The notes under the pieces were generated by a model that was not told the origin of the DNA, did no database searches, and saw nothing but the letters and a program-made list of their open reading frames with translations. The translations under genes were made by a program, and so were the position numbers. Below are positions 13,219 through 28,300 of a stretch of DNA of 64,000 nucleotides, in pieces. The number at the start of each line of letters is the position of its first letter. Within the stretch, counting starts at the first letter, position 1. Source of the stretch: Anaspis maculata (lineage: Eukaryota; Arthropoda; Insecta; Coleoptera; Scraptiidae); NCBI GenBank assembly GCA_949128115.1, contig OX421968.1:7378001-7442000 (forward strand). The letters are read 5' to 3'.

Positions 13219-16200
13219 AACAATTGTTATCCAAAAAGTTCAGGCTTCAACCCACGTGACTTCAGGCTCCAACCCACGTGTCTTTTGAAACGATCGGTCA
13301 CCACTTTTGGAGTGGCAGCTACTTGTTCCAAACGCAACATCTGACGAACGAACACAAATATAGAAGAAAAGACACAATAGTTATCCAAAAAATTCAGGTT
13401 TTAACCCACGTGACTTCAGGCTTCAACCCACGTGACTTCAGGCTTACACCCACGTGACTTCAGGCTTCAACCCACGTGACTTTTGAAACGATCGGTCACC
13501 ACTTTTGAAGTTGGCAGCTACTTGTTCCAAACGCAACATCTGACGAACGAACACAAATATCAAAAAACTAAAGACACAATTGTTATCGAAAAAGTTCAGG
13601 TTTTTACCCACGTGACTTCAGGCTTCAACCCACGTGACTTTTAAAACGATCGGTCACCACTTTTGATGTTGGCAGCTACTTGTTCCAAACGCAACATCTG
13701 ACGAACGAACACAAATGTAGAAGGAAAGACACAATTGTTATCCAAAAAGTTCAGGCTTCAACCCACGTGACTTCAGGTTTCAACTCACGTGACTTTTAAA
13801 ACGATCGGTCACCACTTTTGATGTTGGCAGCTACTCTTTCTAAACGCAACATTTGACGAACGAACACAAATATAGAAAAAAAGACACAATTGTTATCCAA
13901 AAAGTTCAGGTATGAACCCACGTGACTCCAGGCTCCAACCCACGTGACTTCAGGCTCCAACCCACGTGACTTTTAAACCGATCGGTCACCACTTTTGATG
14001 TTGGCAGCTATTTGTTCCAAACGCAACATCTGACGAACGAACACAAATATAGAAGAAAAGACACAATTGTTATCCAAAAAAATCAGGTTTCAACCCACGT
14101 GACTTCAGGCTTCAACCCACGTGACTTCAGGCTTCAACCCACGTGACTTCAGGCTTCAACCCACGTGACTTTGGAAACGATCGGTCACCACTTTTGAAGT
14201 TGGCAGCTACTCTTTCCAAACGCAACATCTGACGAACGAACACAAATGTAGAACAAAAGACACAATTGTTATCCAAAAAGTTCAGGTTTGAACCCACGTG
14301 ACTCCAGGCTCCAACCCACGTGACTTCAGGCTTCAACCCACGTGACTTTTGAAACGATCGGTCACCACTTTTGATGTTGGCAGCTATTTGTTCCAAACGC
14401 AACATCTGACGAACGAACACAAATATAGAAGAAAAGACACAATTGTTATCCAAAAAGTTCAGGTTTCAACCCACGTGACTCTAGGCTCCAACCCACGTGA
14501 CTTCAGGCTTCAACCCACGTGACTTTTGAAACGATCGGTCACCACTCTTGATGTTGGCAGCTTCTTGTTCCAAACGCAACATCTGACGAACGAACACAAA
14601 TATAGAAGAAAAGACACAATTGTTATCCAAAAAGTTCAGGTTTTAACCCACGTGACTTCAGGCTTCAACCCACGTGACTTCAGGCTTCAACCCACGTGAC
14701 TTCGGGCTTCAACCCACGTGACTTTGGAAACGATCGGTCACCACTTTTGAAGTTGGCAGCTACTCTTTCCAAACGCAACATCTGACGAACGAACACAAAT
14801 ATAGAAAAAAAGACACAATTGTTATCCAAAAAGTACAGGTTTGAACCCACGTGACTTCAGGCTCCAACCCACGTGACTTTAGGCTTCAACCCACGTGACT
14901 TTGAAAACGATCGGTCACCACTTTTGATGTTAGCAGCTACTTGTTCCAAACGCAACATCCGACGAACGAACACAAATATAGAAGAAAAGTCACAATTGTT
15001 ATACAAAAAGTTCAGGTTTTAACCCACGTGACTTCAGGCTTCAACCCACGTGACTTTTAAACCGATCGGTCACCACTTTTGATGTTGGCAGCTACTTGTT
15101 CCAAACGCAACATCTGACGAACGAACACAAATATAGAAGAAAAGACACAATTGTTATCCAAAAAGTTCAGGTTTCAACCCACGTGACTTCAGGCTTCAAC
15201 CCACGTGACTTCAGGCTTCAACCCACGTGACTTTGAAAACGATCGGTCACCACTTTTGAAGTTGGCAGCTACTCTTTCCAAACGCAACATCTGACGAACG
15301 AGCACAAATATAGAAGAAAAGACACAATTGTTATCCAAAAAAATCAGATTTTAACCCACGTGACTTCAGGCTTCAACCCACGTGACTTCAGGCTTCAGCC
15401 CACGTGACTTTGTAAACGATCGGTCACCACTTTTGAAGTTGGCAGCTACTCTTTCCAAACGCAACATCTGACGAACGAACACAAATATAGAAAAAAAGAC
15501 ACAATTGTTATCCAAAAAGTTCAGGTTTGAACCCACGTGACTCCAGGCTCCAACCCACGTGACTTCAGGCTTCAACCCACGTGACTTTTGGAACGATCGG
15601 TCACCACTTTTGATGTTGGCAGCTACTTGTTCCAAACGCAACATCTGACGAACGAACACAAATATCAAAAAAAAAGACACAATTGTTATCCAAAAAGTTC
15701 AGGCTTCAACCCACGTGACTTCAGGCTTCAACCCACGTGACTCCAGGCTTCAACCCACGTGACTTTTGAAACGATCGGTCAACACTTTTGGAGTTGGCAG
15801 CTACTTGTTCCAAACGCAACATCTGACGAACGAACACAAATATCAATAAACTAAAGACACAATTGTTATCCAAAAAGTTCAGGTTTTAACCCACGTGACT
15901 TCAGGCTTCAACCCACGTGACTTTTCAAATGATCGGTCACCACTTTTGGAGTTGACAGCTACTTGTTCCAAAGCAACAACTGACGAACGAACACAAATAT
16001 CAAAAAACTAAAGACACAATTGTTATCCGGAAAGTTCAGGTTTTTACCCACGTGATTTCAGGCTTCAACCCATGTGACTCCAAGCTTCAACCCACGTGAC
16101 TTTTGAAACGATCCGTCACCACTTTTGGAGTTGGCAGCTACTTGTTCCAAACGCAACATCTGACGAACGAACACAGATATCAAAAAAAAAAAAGACACAA

Positions 16201-19200
16201 TTGGTATCCAAAAAGTTCAGGCTTCGACCCACGTGACTTCAGACTTCAACCCACGTGACTCCAAGCTTCAACCCACGTGACTTTTGAAACGATCCGTCAC
16301 CACTTTGGAGTTGGCAGCTACTTGTTCCAAACGCAACATCTGACGAACAAACACAAATATCAAAAAAAAATGACGGAATTGTTATCCAAAAAGTTCAGGC
16401 TTCGACCCACGTGACTTCAGACTTCAACCCACGTGACTCCAAGCTTCAACCCACGTGACTTTTGAAACGATCCGTCACCACTTTTGGAGTTGGCAGCTAC
16501 TTGTTCCAAACGCAACATCTGACGAACAAACACAAATATCAAAAAAAAATGACGGAATTGTTATCCAAAAAGTTCAGGTTTGAACCCACGTGACTCCAGG
16601 CTCCAACCGACGTGACTTCAGGCTTCAACCCACGTGATTTTTGAAACGATCCGTCACCACTTTTGGAGTTGGCAGCTACTTGTTTTAAACGCAACATCTG
16701 ACGAACGAACACAAATATAAAAGAAAAAAAGACACAATTGTTATCCAAAAAGTTCAGGCTTCAACCCACGTGACTTCAGGCTTCATCCCTCGTGACTCCA
16801 GGCTTCAACCCACGTGACTTTTGAAACGATCGGTCACCACTTTTGATGTTGGCAGCTACTTGTTCCAAACGCAACATCCGACGAACAAACACAAATATAA
16901 AAGAAAAAAAGACACATTTGTTATCCAAAAAGTTCAGGTTTCAACCCACGTGACTTCAGGCTTCAACCCACGTGACTTCAGGCTTCAACCCACGTGACTT
17001 CAGGCTTCAACCCACGTGACTTTTGAAACGATCGGTCACCACTTTTGGAGTTGGCAGCCACTTGTTCCAAACGCAACATCTGACGAACGAACAAAAATAT
17101 AAAAAAAATAAAGACACAATTGTTATCCAAAAAGTTCAGGCTTCGACCCACGTGACCTCAGACTTCAACCCACGTGACTCCAAGCTTCAACCCACGTGAC
17201 TTTTGAAACAATCCGTCACCACTTTTGAAGTTGGCAGCTACTTGTTCCAAAGCAACAACTGACGAACGAACACAAATATCAAAAAACTAAAGACACAATT
17301 GTTATCCGGAAAGTTCAGGTTTTTACCCACGTGATTTCAGGCTTCAACCCATGTGACTCCAAGCTTCAACCCACGTGACTTTTGAAACGATCCGTCACCA
17401 CTTTTGGAGTTGGCAGCTACTTGTTCCAAACGCAACATCTGACGAACGAACACAGATATCAGAAAAAAAAAAGACACAATTGGTATCCAAAAAGTTCAGG
17501 CTTCGACCCACGTGACTTCAGACTTCAACCCACGTGACTCCAAGCTTCAACCCACGTGACTTTTGAAACGATCCGTCACCACTTTGGAGTTGGCAGCTAC
17601 TTGTTCCAAACGCAACATCTGACGAACAAACACAAATATCAAAAAAAAATGACGGAATTGTTATCCAAAAAGTTCAGGCTTCGACCCACGTGACTTCAGA
17701 CTTCAACCCACGTGACTCCAAGCTTCAACCCACGTGACTTTTGAAACGATCCGTCACCACTTTTGGAGTTGGCAGCTACTTGTTCCAAACGCAACATCTG
17801 ACGAACAAACACAAATATCAAAAAAAAATGACGGAATTGTTATCCAAAAAGTTCAGGTTTGAACCCACGTGACTCCAGGCTCCAACCGACGTGACTTCAG
17901 GCTTCAACCCACGTGACTTTTGAAACGATCGGTCACCACTCTTGAAGTTGGCAGCTTCTTGTTTTAAACGCAACATCTGACGAACGAACACAAATATAGA
18001 GAAAAAGACACAATTGTTATCCAAAAAGTTCAGGTTTTAACCCACGTGACTTCAGGCTTCAATCCACGTGACTTCAGGCTTCAACCCACGTGACTTCGGG
18101 CTTCAACCCACGTGACTTTGGAAACGATCGGTCACCACTTTTGAAGTTGGCAGCTACTCTTTCCAAACGCAACATCTGACGAACGAACACAAATATAGAA
18201 AAAAAGACACAATTGTTATCCAAAAAGTTCAGGTTTGAACCCACGTGACTCCAGGCTCCAACTGACGTGACTTCAGGCTTCAACCCACGTGACTTTTGAA
18301 ACGATCCGTCACCACTTTTGGAGTTGGCAGCTACTTGTTTTAAACGCAACATCCGACGAACAAACACAAATATAAAAGAAAAAAAGACACATTTGTTATC
18401 CAAAAAGTTCAGGTTTCAACCCACGTGACTTCAGGCTTCAACCCACGTGACTTCAGGCTTCAACCCACGTGACTTCAGGCTTCAACCCACGTGACTTTTG
18501 AAACGATCGGTCACCACTTTTGGAGTTGGCAGCCACTTGTTCCAAACGCAACATCTGACGAACGAACAAAAATATAAAAAAAATAAAGACACAATTGTTA
18601 TCCAAAAAGTTCAGGCTTCGACCCACGTGACCTCAGACTTCAACCCACGTGACTCCAAGCTTCAACCCACGTGACTTTTGAAACAATCCGTCACCACTTT
18701 TGAAGTTGGCAGCTACTTGTTCCAAACGCAACATCTGACGAACGAACACAAATATCAAAAAAAAATGACGGAATTGTTATCCAAAAAGTTCAGGTTTGAA
18801 CCCACGTGACTCTAGGCTCCAACCCACGTGACTTCAGGCTTCAACCCACGTGACTTTTGAAACGATCGGTCACCACTCTTGATGTTGGCAGCTTCTTGTT
18901 CCAACTGCAACATCTGACGAACGAACACAAATATAGAAGAAGAGACACAATTGTTATCCAAAAAGTTCAGGTTTTAACCCACGTGACTTCAGGCTTCAAC
19001 CCACGTGACTTCAGGCTTCAACCCACGTGACTTCAGGCTTCAACCCACGTGACTTCGGGCTTCAACCCACGTGACTTTGGAAACGATCGGTCACCACTTT
19101 TGAAGTTGGCAGCTACTCTTTCCAAACGCAACATCTGACGAACGAACACAAATATAGAAAAAAGACACAATTGTTATCCAAAAAGTTCAGGTTTGAACCC

Positions 19201-20039
19201 ACGTGACTCCAGGCTCCAACCCACGTGACTTCAGGCTTTAACCCACGTGACTTTTGAAACGATCGGTCACCACTTTTGATGTTGGCAGCTACTTGTTCCA
19301 AACGCAACATCTGACGAACGAACACGAATATCAATAAACTAAAGACACAATTGTTATCCAAAAAGTTCAGGTTTTAACCCACGTGACTCCAGGCTTCAAC
19401 CCACGTGACTTCAGGCTTCAACCCACGTGACTTTTCAAATGATCGGTCACCACTTTTGGAGTTGACAGCTACTTGTTCCAAAGCAACAACTGACGAACGA
19501 ACACAAATATCAAAAAACTAAAGACACAATTGTTATCCGGAAAGTTCAGGTTTTTACCCACGTGATTCCAGGCTTCAACCCATGTGACTCCAAGCTTCAA
19601 CCCACGTGACTTTTGAAACGATCCGTCACCACTTTTGGAGTTGGCAGCTTCTTGTTCCAAACGCAACATCTGACGAACAAACACAAATATCAACAAAAAA
19701 AAGACACAATTGTTATCCAAAAAGTTCAGGCTTCAACCCACGTGACTCCAGGCTTCAACCCACGTGACTTTTGAAACGATCCGTCACCACTTTTGGAGTT
19801 GGCAGCTACTTGTTCCAAACGCAACATCTGACGAACGAACACAAATATAAAAGAAAAAAAGACACAATAGTTATCCAAAAAGTTCAGGATTTAACCCACG
19901 TGACTTCAGGCTTCAACCCACGTGACTCCAAGCTTCAACCCACGTGACTTTTGAAACGATCCGTCACCACTTTTGGAGTTGGCAGCTACTTGTTCCAAAC
20001 GCAACATCTGACGAACGAACACAAATATAAAAGAAAAAA

Positions 20040-23000
20040 AGACACAATTGTTATCCAAAAAGTTCAGGTTTTAACCCACGTGACTTCAGGCTTCAACCCA
20101 CGTGACTTCAGGCTTCAACCCACGTGACTTCGGGCTTCAACCCACGTGACTTTGGAAACGATCGGTCACCACTTTTGAAGTTGGCAGCTACTCTTTCCAA
20201 ACGCAACATCTGACGAACGAACACAAATATAGAAAAAAAGACACAATTGTTATCCAAAAAGTTCAGGTTTGAACCCACGTGACTCCAGGCTCCAACTGAC
20301 GTGACTTCAGGCTTCAACCCACGTGACTTTTGAAACGATCCGTCACCACTTTTGGAGTTGGCAGCTACTTGTTCCAAACGCAACATCTGACGAACGAACA
20401 CAAATATAAAAGAAAAAAAGACACAATTGTTATCCAAAAAGTTCAGGCTTCAACCCACGTGACTTCAGGCTTCATCCCTCGTGACTCCAGGCTTCAACCC
20501 ACGTGACTTTTAAAACGATCGGTCACCACTTTTGATGTTGGCAGCTACTTGTTCCAAACGCAACATCTGACGAACGAACACAAATATAAAAGAAAAAAAG
20601 ACACATTTGTTATCCAAAAAGTTCAGGTTTCAACCCACGTGACTTCAGGCTTCAACCCACGTGACTCCAGGCTTCAACCCACGTGACTTCAGGCTTCAAC
20701 CCACGTGACTTTCAAAACGATCGGTCACCACTTTTGGAGTTGGCAGCTACTTGTTCCAAACGCAACATCTGACGAACGAACACAAATATCAAAAAACTAA
20801 AGACACAATTGTTATCCAAAAAGTTCAGGTTTTTACCCACGTGACTTCAGGCTTCAACCCACGTGACTTCAGGCTTCAACCCACGTGACTTTTGAAACGA
20901 TCGGTCACCACTTTTCATGTTGGCAGCTACTTGTTCCAAACGCAACATCTGACGAACGAACACAAATAAAGAAAAAAAGACACAATTGTTATCCAAAAAG
21001 TTCAGGTTTGAACCCACGTGACTCCAGGCTCGAACCCACGTGACTTCAGGCTTCAACCCACGTGACTTTTAAAACGATCGGTCACCACTTTTGATGTTGA
21101 CAGCTACTTGTTCCAAACGCAACATCCGACGAACGAACACAAATATAGAAGAAAAGACACAATTGTTATCCAAAAAGTTCAGGTTTTAACCCACGTGACT
21201 TCAGGCTTCAACCCACGTGACTTCAGGCTTCAACCCACGTGACTTCAGGCTCCAACCCACGTGACTTTTGAAACGATCGGTCACCACTTTTGGAGTTGGC
21301 AGCCACTTGTTCCAAACGCAACATCTGACGAACGAACACAAATATAAAAAAAATAAAGACACAATTGTTATCCAAAAAGTTCAGGCTTCGACCCACGTGA
21401 CCTCAGACTTCAACCCAAGTGACTCCAAGCTTCAACCCACGTGACTTTTGAAACAATCCGTCACCACTTTTGAAGTTGGCAGCTACTTGTTCCAAACGCA
21501 ACATCTGACGAACGAACACAAATATCAAAAAAAAATGACGGAATTGTTATCCAAAAAGTTCAGGTTTGAACCCACGTGACTCTAGGCTCCAACCCACGTG
21601 ACTTCAGGCTTCAACCCACGTGACTTTTGAAACGATCGGTCACAACTCTTGATGTTGGCAGCTTCTTGTTCCAAACGCAACATCTGACGAACGAACACAA
21701 ATATAGAAGAAAAGACACAATTGTTATCCAAAAAGTTCAGGTTTTAACCCACGTGACTTCAGGCTTCAACCCACGTGACTTCAGGCTTCAACCTACGTGA
21801 CTTCGGGCTTCAACCCACGTGACTTTGGAAACGATCGGTCACCACTTTTGAAGTTGGCAGCTACTCTTTCCAAACGCAACATCTGACGAACGAACACAAA
21901 TATAGATGAAAAGACACAATTGTTATCCAAAAAGTACAGGTTTGAACCCACGTGACTTCAGGCTCCAACCCACGTGACTTTAGGCTTCAACCCACGTGAC
22001 TTTGAAAACGATCGGTCACCACTTTTGATGTTAGCAGCTTCTTGTTCCAAACGCAACATCCGACGAACGAACACAAATATCAAAAAAAAAGACACAATTG
22101 TTATCCAAAAAGTTCAGGCTTCAACCCACGTGACTTCAGGCTTCAACCCACGTGACTCCAGGCTTCAGCCCACGTGACTTTTGAATCGATCGGTCAACAC
22201 TTTTGGAGTTGGCAGCTACTTGTTCCAAACGCAACATCTGACGAACGAACACAAATATCAATAAACTAAAGACACAATTGTTATCCAAAAAGTTCAGGTT
22301 TTAACCCACGTGACTTCAGGCTTCAACCCACGTGACTTCAGGCTTCAACCCACGTGACTTTTCAAATGATCGGTCACCACTTTTGGAGTTGACAGCTACT
22401 TGTTCCAAAGCAACAACTGACGAACGAACACAAATATCAAAAAACTTAAGACACAATTGTTATCCGGAAAGTTCAGGTTTTTACCCACGTGATTTCAGGC
22501 TTCAACCCATGTGACTCCAAGCTTCAACCCACGTGACTTTTGAAACGATCCGTCACCACTTTTGGAGTTGGCAGCTACTTGTTCCAAACGCAACATCTGA
22601 CGAACGAACACAAATATCAAAAAAAAAAAGACACAATTGTTTTCCAAAAAGTTCAGGCTTCAACCCACGTGACTCCAGGCTTCAACCCACGTGACTTTTG
22701 AAACGATCGGTCACCACTTTTGGAGTTGGCAGCTACTTGTTCCAAACGCAACATCTGGCGAACGAACACAAATATAGAAGAAAAGACACAATCGTTATCC
22801 AAAAAGTTCAGGATTTAACCCACGTGACTTCAGGCTTCAACCCACGTGACTCCAAGCTTCAACCCACGTGACTTTTGAAACGATCCGTCACCACTTTTGG
22901 AGTTGGCAGCTACTTGTTCCAAACGCAACATCTGATGAACGAACACAGATATCAAAAAAAAAAGACACAATTGTTATCCAAAAAGTTCAGGCTTCGACCC

Positions 23001-23116
23001 ACGTGACTTCAGACTTCAACCCACGTGACTCCAAGCTTCAACCCACGTGACTTTTGAAACGATCCGTCGTCACTTTTGGAGTTGGCAGCTACTTGTTCCA
23101 AACGCAACATCTGACG
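20040..23116 (+). repeat. 3.1-kb dispersed duplication, copy 1
   Basis: Repeats near 25.38 kb at offset 5338, changing to 5361 by about 22.87 kb. Part of this segment (21.23-22.08 kb) also matches 0.59-1.44 kb at offset 20638, so the same monomer series exists in at least three places. Confidence 0.82.
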
Positions 23117-23139
23117 AACAAACACAAATATCAATAAAA

Positions 23140-23175
<36 letters not shown>

Positions 23176-25377
23176 CACAATTGTTATCCAAAAAGTTCAG
23201 GCTTCAACCCACGTGACTTCAGGCTCCAACCCACGTGACTCCAGGCTCCAACCCACGTGTCTTTTGAAACGATCGGTCACCACTTTTGGAGTTGGCAGCT
23301 ACTTGTTCCAAACGCAACATCTGACGAACGAACACAAATATAGAAGAAAAGACACAATAGTTATCCAAAAAATTCAGGTTTTAACCCACGTGACTTCAGG
23401 CTTCAATCCACGTGACTTCAGGCTTACACCCACGTGACTTCAGGCTTCATCCCACGTGACTTTTGAAACGATCGGTCACCACTTTTGGAGTTGGCAGCTA
23501 CTTGTTCCAAACGCAACATCTGACGAACGAACACAAATATCAAAAAATTAAAGACACAATTGTTATCCTAAATCTTCAGGTTTTTACCCACGTGACTTCA
23601 GGCTTCAACCCACGTGACTTCAGGCTTCAACCCACGTGACTTCGGGCTTCAACCCACGTGACTTTGGAAACGATCGGTCACCACTTTTGAAGTTGGCAGC
23701 TACTCTTTCCAAACGCAACATCTGACGAACGAACACAAATATAGAAAAAAGACACAATTGTTATCCAAAAAGTTCAGGTTTGAACCCACGTGACTCCAGG
23801 CTCCAACCCACGTGACTTCAGGATTTAACCCACGTGACTTTTGAAACGATCGGTCACCACTTTTGATGTTGGCAGCTACTTGTTCCAAACGCAACATCTG
23901 ACGAACGAACACAAATATCAATAAACTAAAGACACAATTGTTATCCAAAAAGTTCAGGTTTTAACCCACGTGACTCCAGGCTTCAACCCACGTGACTTCA
24001 GGCTTCAACCCACGTGACTTTTCAAATGATCGGTCACCACTTTTGGAGTTGACAGCTACTTGTTCCAAAGCAACAACTGACGAACGAACACAAATATCAA
24101 AAAACTAAAGACACAATTGTTATCCGGAAAGTTCAGGTTTTTACCCACGTGATTTCAGGCTTCAACCCATGTGACTCCAAGCTTCAACCCACGTGACTTT
24201 TGAAACGATCCGTCACCACTTTTGGAGTTGGCAGCTTCTTGTTCCAAACGCAACATCTGACGAACGAACACAAATATCAAAAAAAAAAAGACACAATTGT
24301 TATCCAAAAAGTTCAGGATTTAACCCACGTGACTTCAGGCTTCAACCCACGTGACTCCAAGCTTCAACCCACGTGACTTTTGAAACGATCCGTCACCACT
24401 TTTGGAGTTGGCAGCTACTTGTTCCAAACGCAACATCTGGCGAACGAACACAAATATAGAAGAAAAGACACAATAGTTATCCAAAAAGTTCAGGATTTAA
24501 CCCACGTGACTTCAGGCTTCAACCCACGTGACTCCAAGCTTCAACCCACGTGACTTTTGAAACGATCCGTCACCACTTTTGGAGTTGGCAGCTACTTGTT
24601 CCAAACGCAACATCTGACGAACAAACACAAATATCAAAAAAAAATGACGGAATTGTTATCCAAAAAGTTCAGGTTTGAACCCACGTGACTCCAGGCTCCA
24701 ACCGACGTGACTTCAGGCTTCAACCCACGTGACTTTTGAAACGATCGGTCACCACTCTTGATGTTGGCAGCTTCTTGTTTTAAACGCAACATCTGACGAA
24801 CGAACACAAATATAGAAAAAAAGACACAATTGTTATCCAAAAAGTTCAGGTTTTAACCCACGTGACTTCAGGCTTCAACCCACGTGACTTCAGGCTTCAA
24901 CCCACGTGACTTCGGGCTTCAACCCACGTGACTTTGGAAATGATCGGTCACCACTTTTGAAGTTGGCAGCTACTCTTTCCAAACGCAACATCTGACGAAC
25001 GAACACAGATATCAAAAAAAAGACACAATTGTTATCCAAAAAGTTCAGGCTTCGACCCACGTGACTTCAGACTTCAACCCACGTGACTCCAAGCTTCAAC
25101 CCACGTGACTTTTGAAACGATCCGTCACCACTTTTGGAGTTGGCAGCTACTTGTTCCAAACGCAACATCTGACGAACAAACACAAATATCAAAAAAAAAA
25201 TGACGAAATTGTTATCCAAAAAGTTCAGGTTTGAACCCACGTGACTCCAGGCTCCAACCGACGTGACTTCAGGCTTCAACCCACGTGACTTTTGAAACGT
25301 TCGGTCACCACTCTTGATGTTGGCAGCTTCTTGTTTTAAACGCAACATCTGACGAACGAACACAAATATAGAAAAAA
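23117..25377 (+). repeat. Satellite segment between the 3.1-kb copies
   Basis: Mosaic of other segments. 23.2-23.57 kb resembles 1.86-2.24 and 11.44-11.82 kb, including the CACGTGTC variant. 23.60-24.29 kb follows 19.0-19.7 kb at offset 4587. 24.63-24.84 kb matches 6.94-7.15 kb. It holds one long poly(A) tract. No gene is visible. Confidence 0.85.
23142..23173 (+). repeat. Poly(A) tract, 32 bp, in a monomer linker
   Basis: Homologous to the tract at 1801, but preceded by ATCAATAAAAAT. The run is interrupted by two T on its left side. Confidence 0.96.
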
Positions 25378-28300
25378 AGACACAATTGTTATCCAAAAAG
25401 TTCAGGTTTTAACCCACGTGACTTCAGGCTTCAACCCACGTGACTTCAGGCTTCAACCCACGTGACTTCGGGCTTCAACCCACGTGACTTTGGAAACGAT
25501 CGGTCACCACTTTTGAAGTTGGCAGCTACTCTTTCCAAACGCAACATCTGACGAACGAACACAAATATAGAAAAAAAGACACAATTGTTATCCAAAAAGT
25601 TCAGGTTTGAACCCACGTGACTCCAGGCTCCAACTGACGTGACTTCAGGCTTCAACCCACGTGACTTTTGAAACGATCCGTCACCACTTTTGGAGTTGGC
25701 AGCTACTTGTTCCAAACGCAACATCTGACGAACGAACACAAATATAAAAGAAAAAAAGACACAATTGTTATCCAAAAAGTTCAGGCTTCAACCCACGTGA
25801 CTTCAGGCTTCATCCCTCGTGACTCCAGGCTTCAACCCACGTGACTTTTAAAACGATCGGTCACCACTTTTGATGTTGGCAGCTACTTGTTCCAAACGCA
25901 ACATCTGACGAACGAACACAAATATAAAAGAAAAAAAGACACATTTGTTATCCAAAAAGTTCAGGTTTCAACCCACGTGACTTCAGGCTTCAACCCACGT
26001 GACTCCAGGCTTCAACCCACGTGACTTCAGGCTTCAACCCACGTGACTTTCAAAACGATCGGTCACCACTTTTGGAGTTGGCAGCTACTTGTTCCAAACG
26101 CAACATCTGACGAACGAACACAAATATCAAAAAACTTAAGACACAATTGTTATCCAAAAAGTTCAGGTTTTTACCCACGTGACTCCAGGCTTCAACCCAC
26201 GTGACTTCAGGCTTCAACCCACGTGACTTTTGAAACGATCGGTCACCACTTTTCATGTTGGCAGCTACTTGTTCCAAACGCAACATCTGACGAACGAACA
26301 CAAATAAAGAAAAAAAGACACAATTGTTATCCAAAAAGTTCAGGTTTGAACCCACGTGACTCCAGGCTCGAACCCACGTGACTTCAGGCTTCAACCCACG
26401 TGACTTTTAAAACGATCGGTCACCACTTTTGATGTTGACAGCTACTTGTTCCAAACGCAACATCCGACGAACGAACACAAATATAGAAGAAAAGACACAA
26501 TTGTTATCCAAAAAGTTCAGGTTTTAACCCACGTGACTTCAGGCTTCAACCCACGTGACTTCAGGCTTCAACCCACGTGACTTCAGGCTCCAACCCACGT
26601 GACTTTTGAAACGATCGGTCACCACTTTTGGAGTTGGCAGCCACTTGTTCCAAACGCAACATCTGACGAACGAACACAAATATAAAAAAAATAAAGACAC
26701 AATTGTTATCCAAAAAGTTCAGGCTTCGACCCACGTGACCTCAGACTTCAACCCACGTGACTCCAAGCTTCAACCCACGTGACTTTTGAAACAATCCGTC
26801 ACCACTTTTGAAGTTGGCAGCTACTTGTTCCAAACGCAACATCTGACGAACGAACACAAATATCAAAAAAAAATGACGGAATTGTTATCCAAAAAGTTCA
26901 GGTTTGAACCCACGTGACTCTAGGCTCCAACCCACGTGACTTCAGGCTTCAACCCACGTGACTTTTGAAACGATCGGTCACCACTCTTGATGTTGGCAGC
27001 TTCTTGTTCCAAACGCAACATCTGACGAACGAACACAAATATAGAAGAAAAGACACAATTGTTATCCAAAAAAAACAGGTTTTAACCCACGTGACTTCAG
27101 GCTTCAACCCACGTGACTTCAGGCTTCAACCTACGTGACTTCGGGCTTCAACCCACGTGACTTTGGAAACGATCGGTCACCACTTTTGAAGTTGGCAGCT
27201 ACTCTTTCCAAACGCAACATCTGACGAACGAACACAAATATAGAAGAAAAGACACAATTGTTATCCAAAAAGTACAGGTTTGAACCCACGTGACTTCAGG
27301 CTCCAACCCACGTGACTTTAGGCTTCAACCCACGTGACATTGAAAACGATCGGTCACCACTTTTGATGTTAGCAGCTTCTTGTTCCAAACGCAACATCCG
27401 ACGAACGAACACAAATATCAAAAAAAAAGACACAATTGTTATCCAAAAAGTTCAGGCTTCAACCCACGTGACTTCAGGCTTCAACCCACGTGACTCCAGG
27501 CTTCAGCCCACGTGACTTTTGAATCGATCGGTCAACACTTTTGGAGTTGGCAGCTACTTGTTCCAAAGGCAACATCTGACGAACGAACACAAATATCAAT
27601 AAACTAAAGACACAATTGTTATCCAAAAAGTTCAGGTTTTAACCCACGTGACTTCAGGCTTCAACCCACGTGACTTCAGGCTTCAACCCACGTGACTTTT
27701 CAAATGATCGGTCACCACTTTTGGAGTTGACAGCTACTTGTTCCAAAGCAACAACTGACGAACGAACACAAATATCAAAAAACTTAAGACACAATTGTTA
27801 TCCGGAAAGTTCAGGTTTTTACCCACGTGATTTCAGGCTTCAACCCATGTGACTCCAAGCTTCAACCCACGTGACTTTTGAAACGATCCGTCACCACTTT
27901 TGGAGTTGGCAGCTACTTGTTCCAAACGCAACATCTGACGAACGAACACAAATATCAAAAAAAAAAAAGACACAATTGTTATCCAAAAAGTTCAGGCTTC
28001 AACCCACGTGACTCCAGGCTTCAACCCACGTGACTTTTGAAACGATCGGTCACCACTTTTGGAGTTGGCAGCTACTTGTTCCAAACGCAACATCTGGCGA
28101 ACGAACACAAATATAGAAGAAAAGACACAATCGTTATCCAAAAAGTTTAGGATTTAACCCACGTGACTTCAGGCTTCAACCCACGTGACTCCAAGCTTCA
28201 ACCCACGTGACTCCAAGCTTCAACCCACGTGACTTTTGAAACGATCCGTCACCACTTTTGGAGTTGGCAGCTACTTGTTCCAAACGCAACATCTGATGAA

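Larger units (their letters stand above)
10933..20150 (+). repeat. Higher-order tandem duplication, copy 2 (~9.22 kb)
   Basis: Direct tandem copy of the preceding ~9.59 kb. The length difference is fully accounted for: poly(A) 42 to 31 (-11), poly(A) 28 to 51 (+23), and loss of one 199-bp plus one 177-bp monomer (-376), net -364. Divergence from copy 1 begins near 20.14 kb. Confidence 0.88.
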
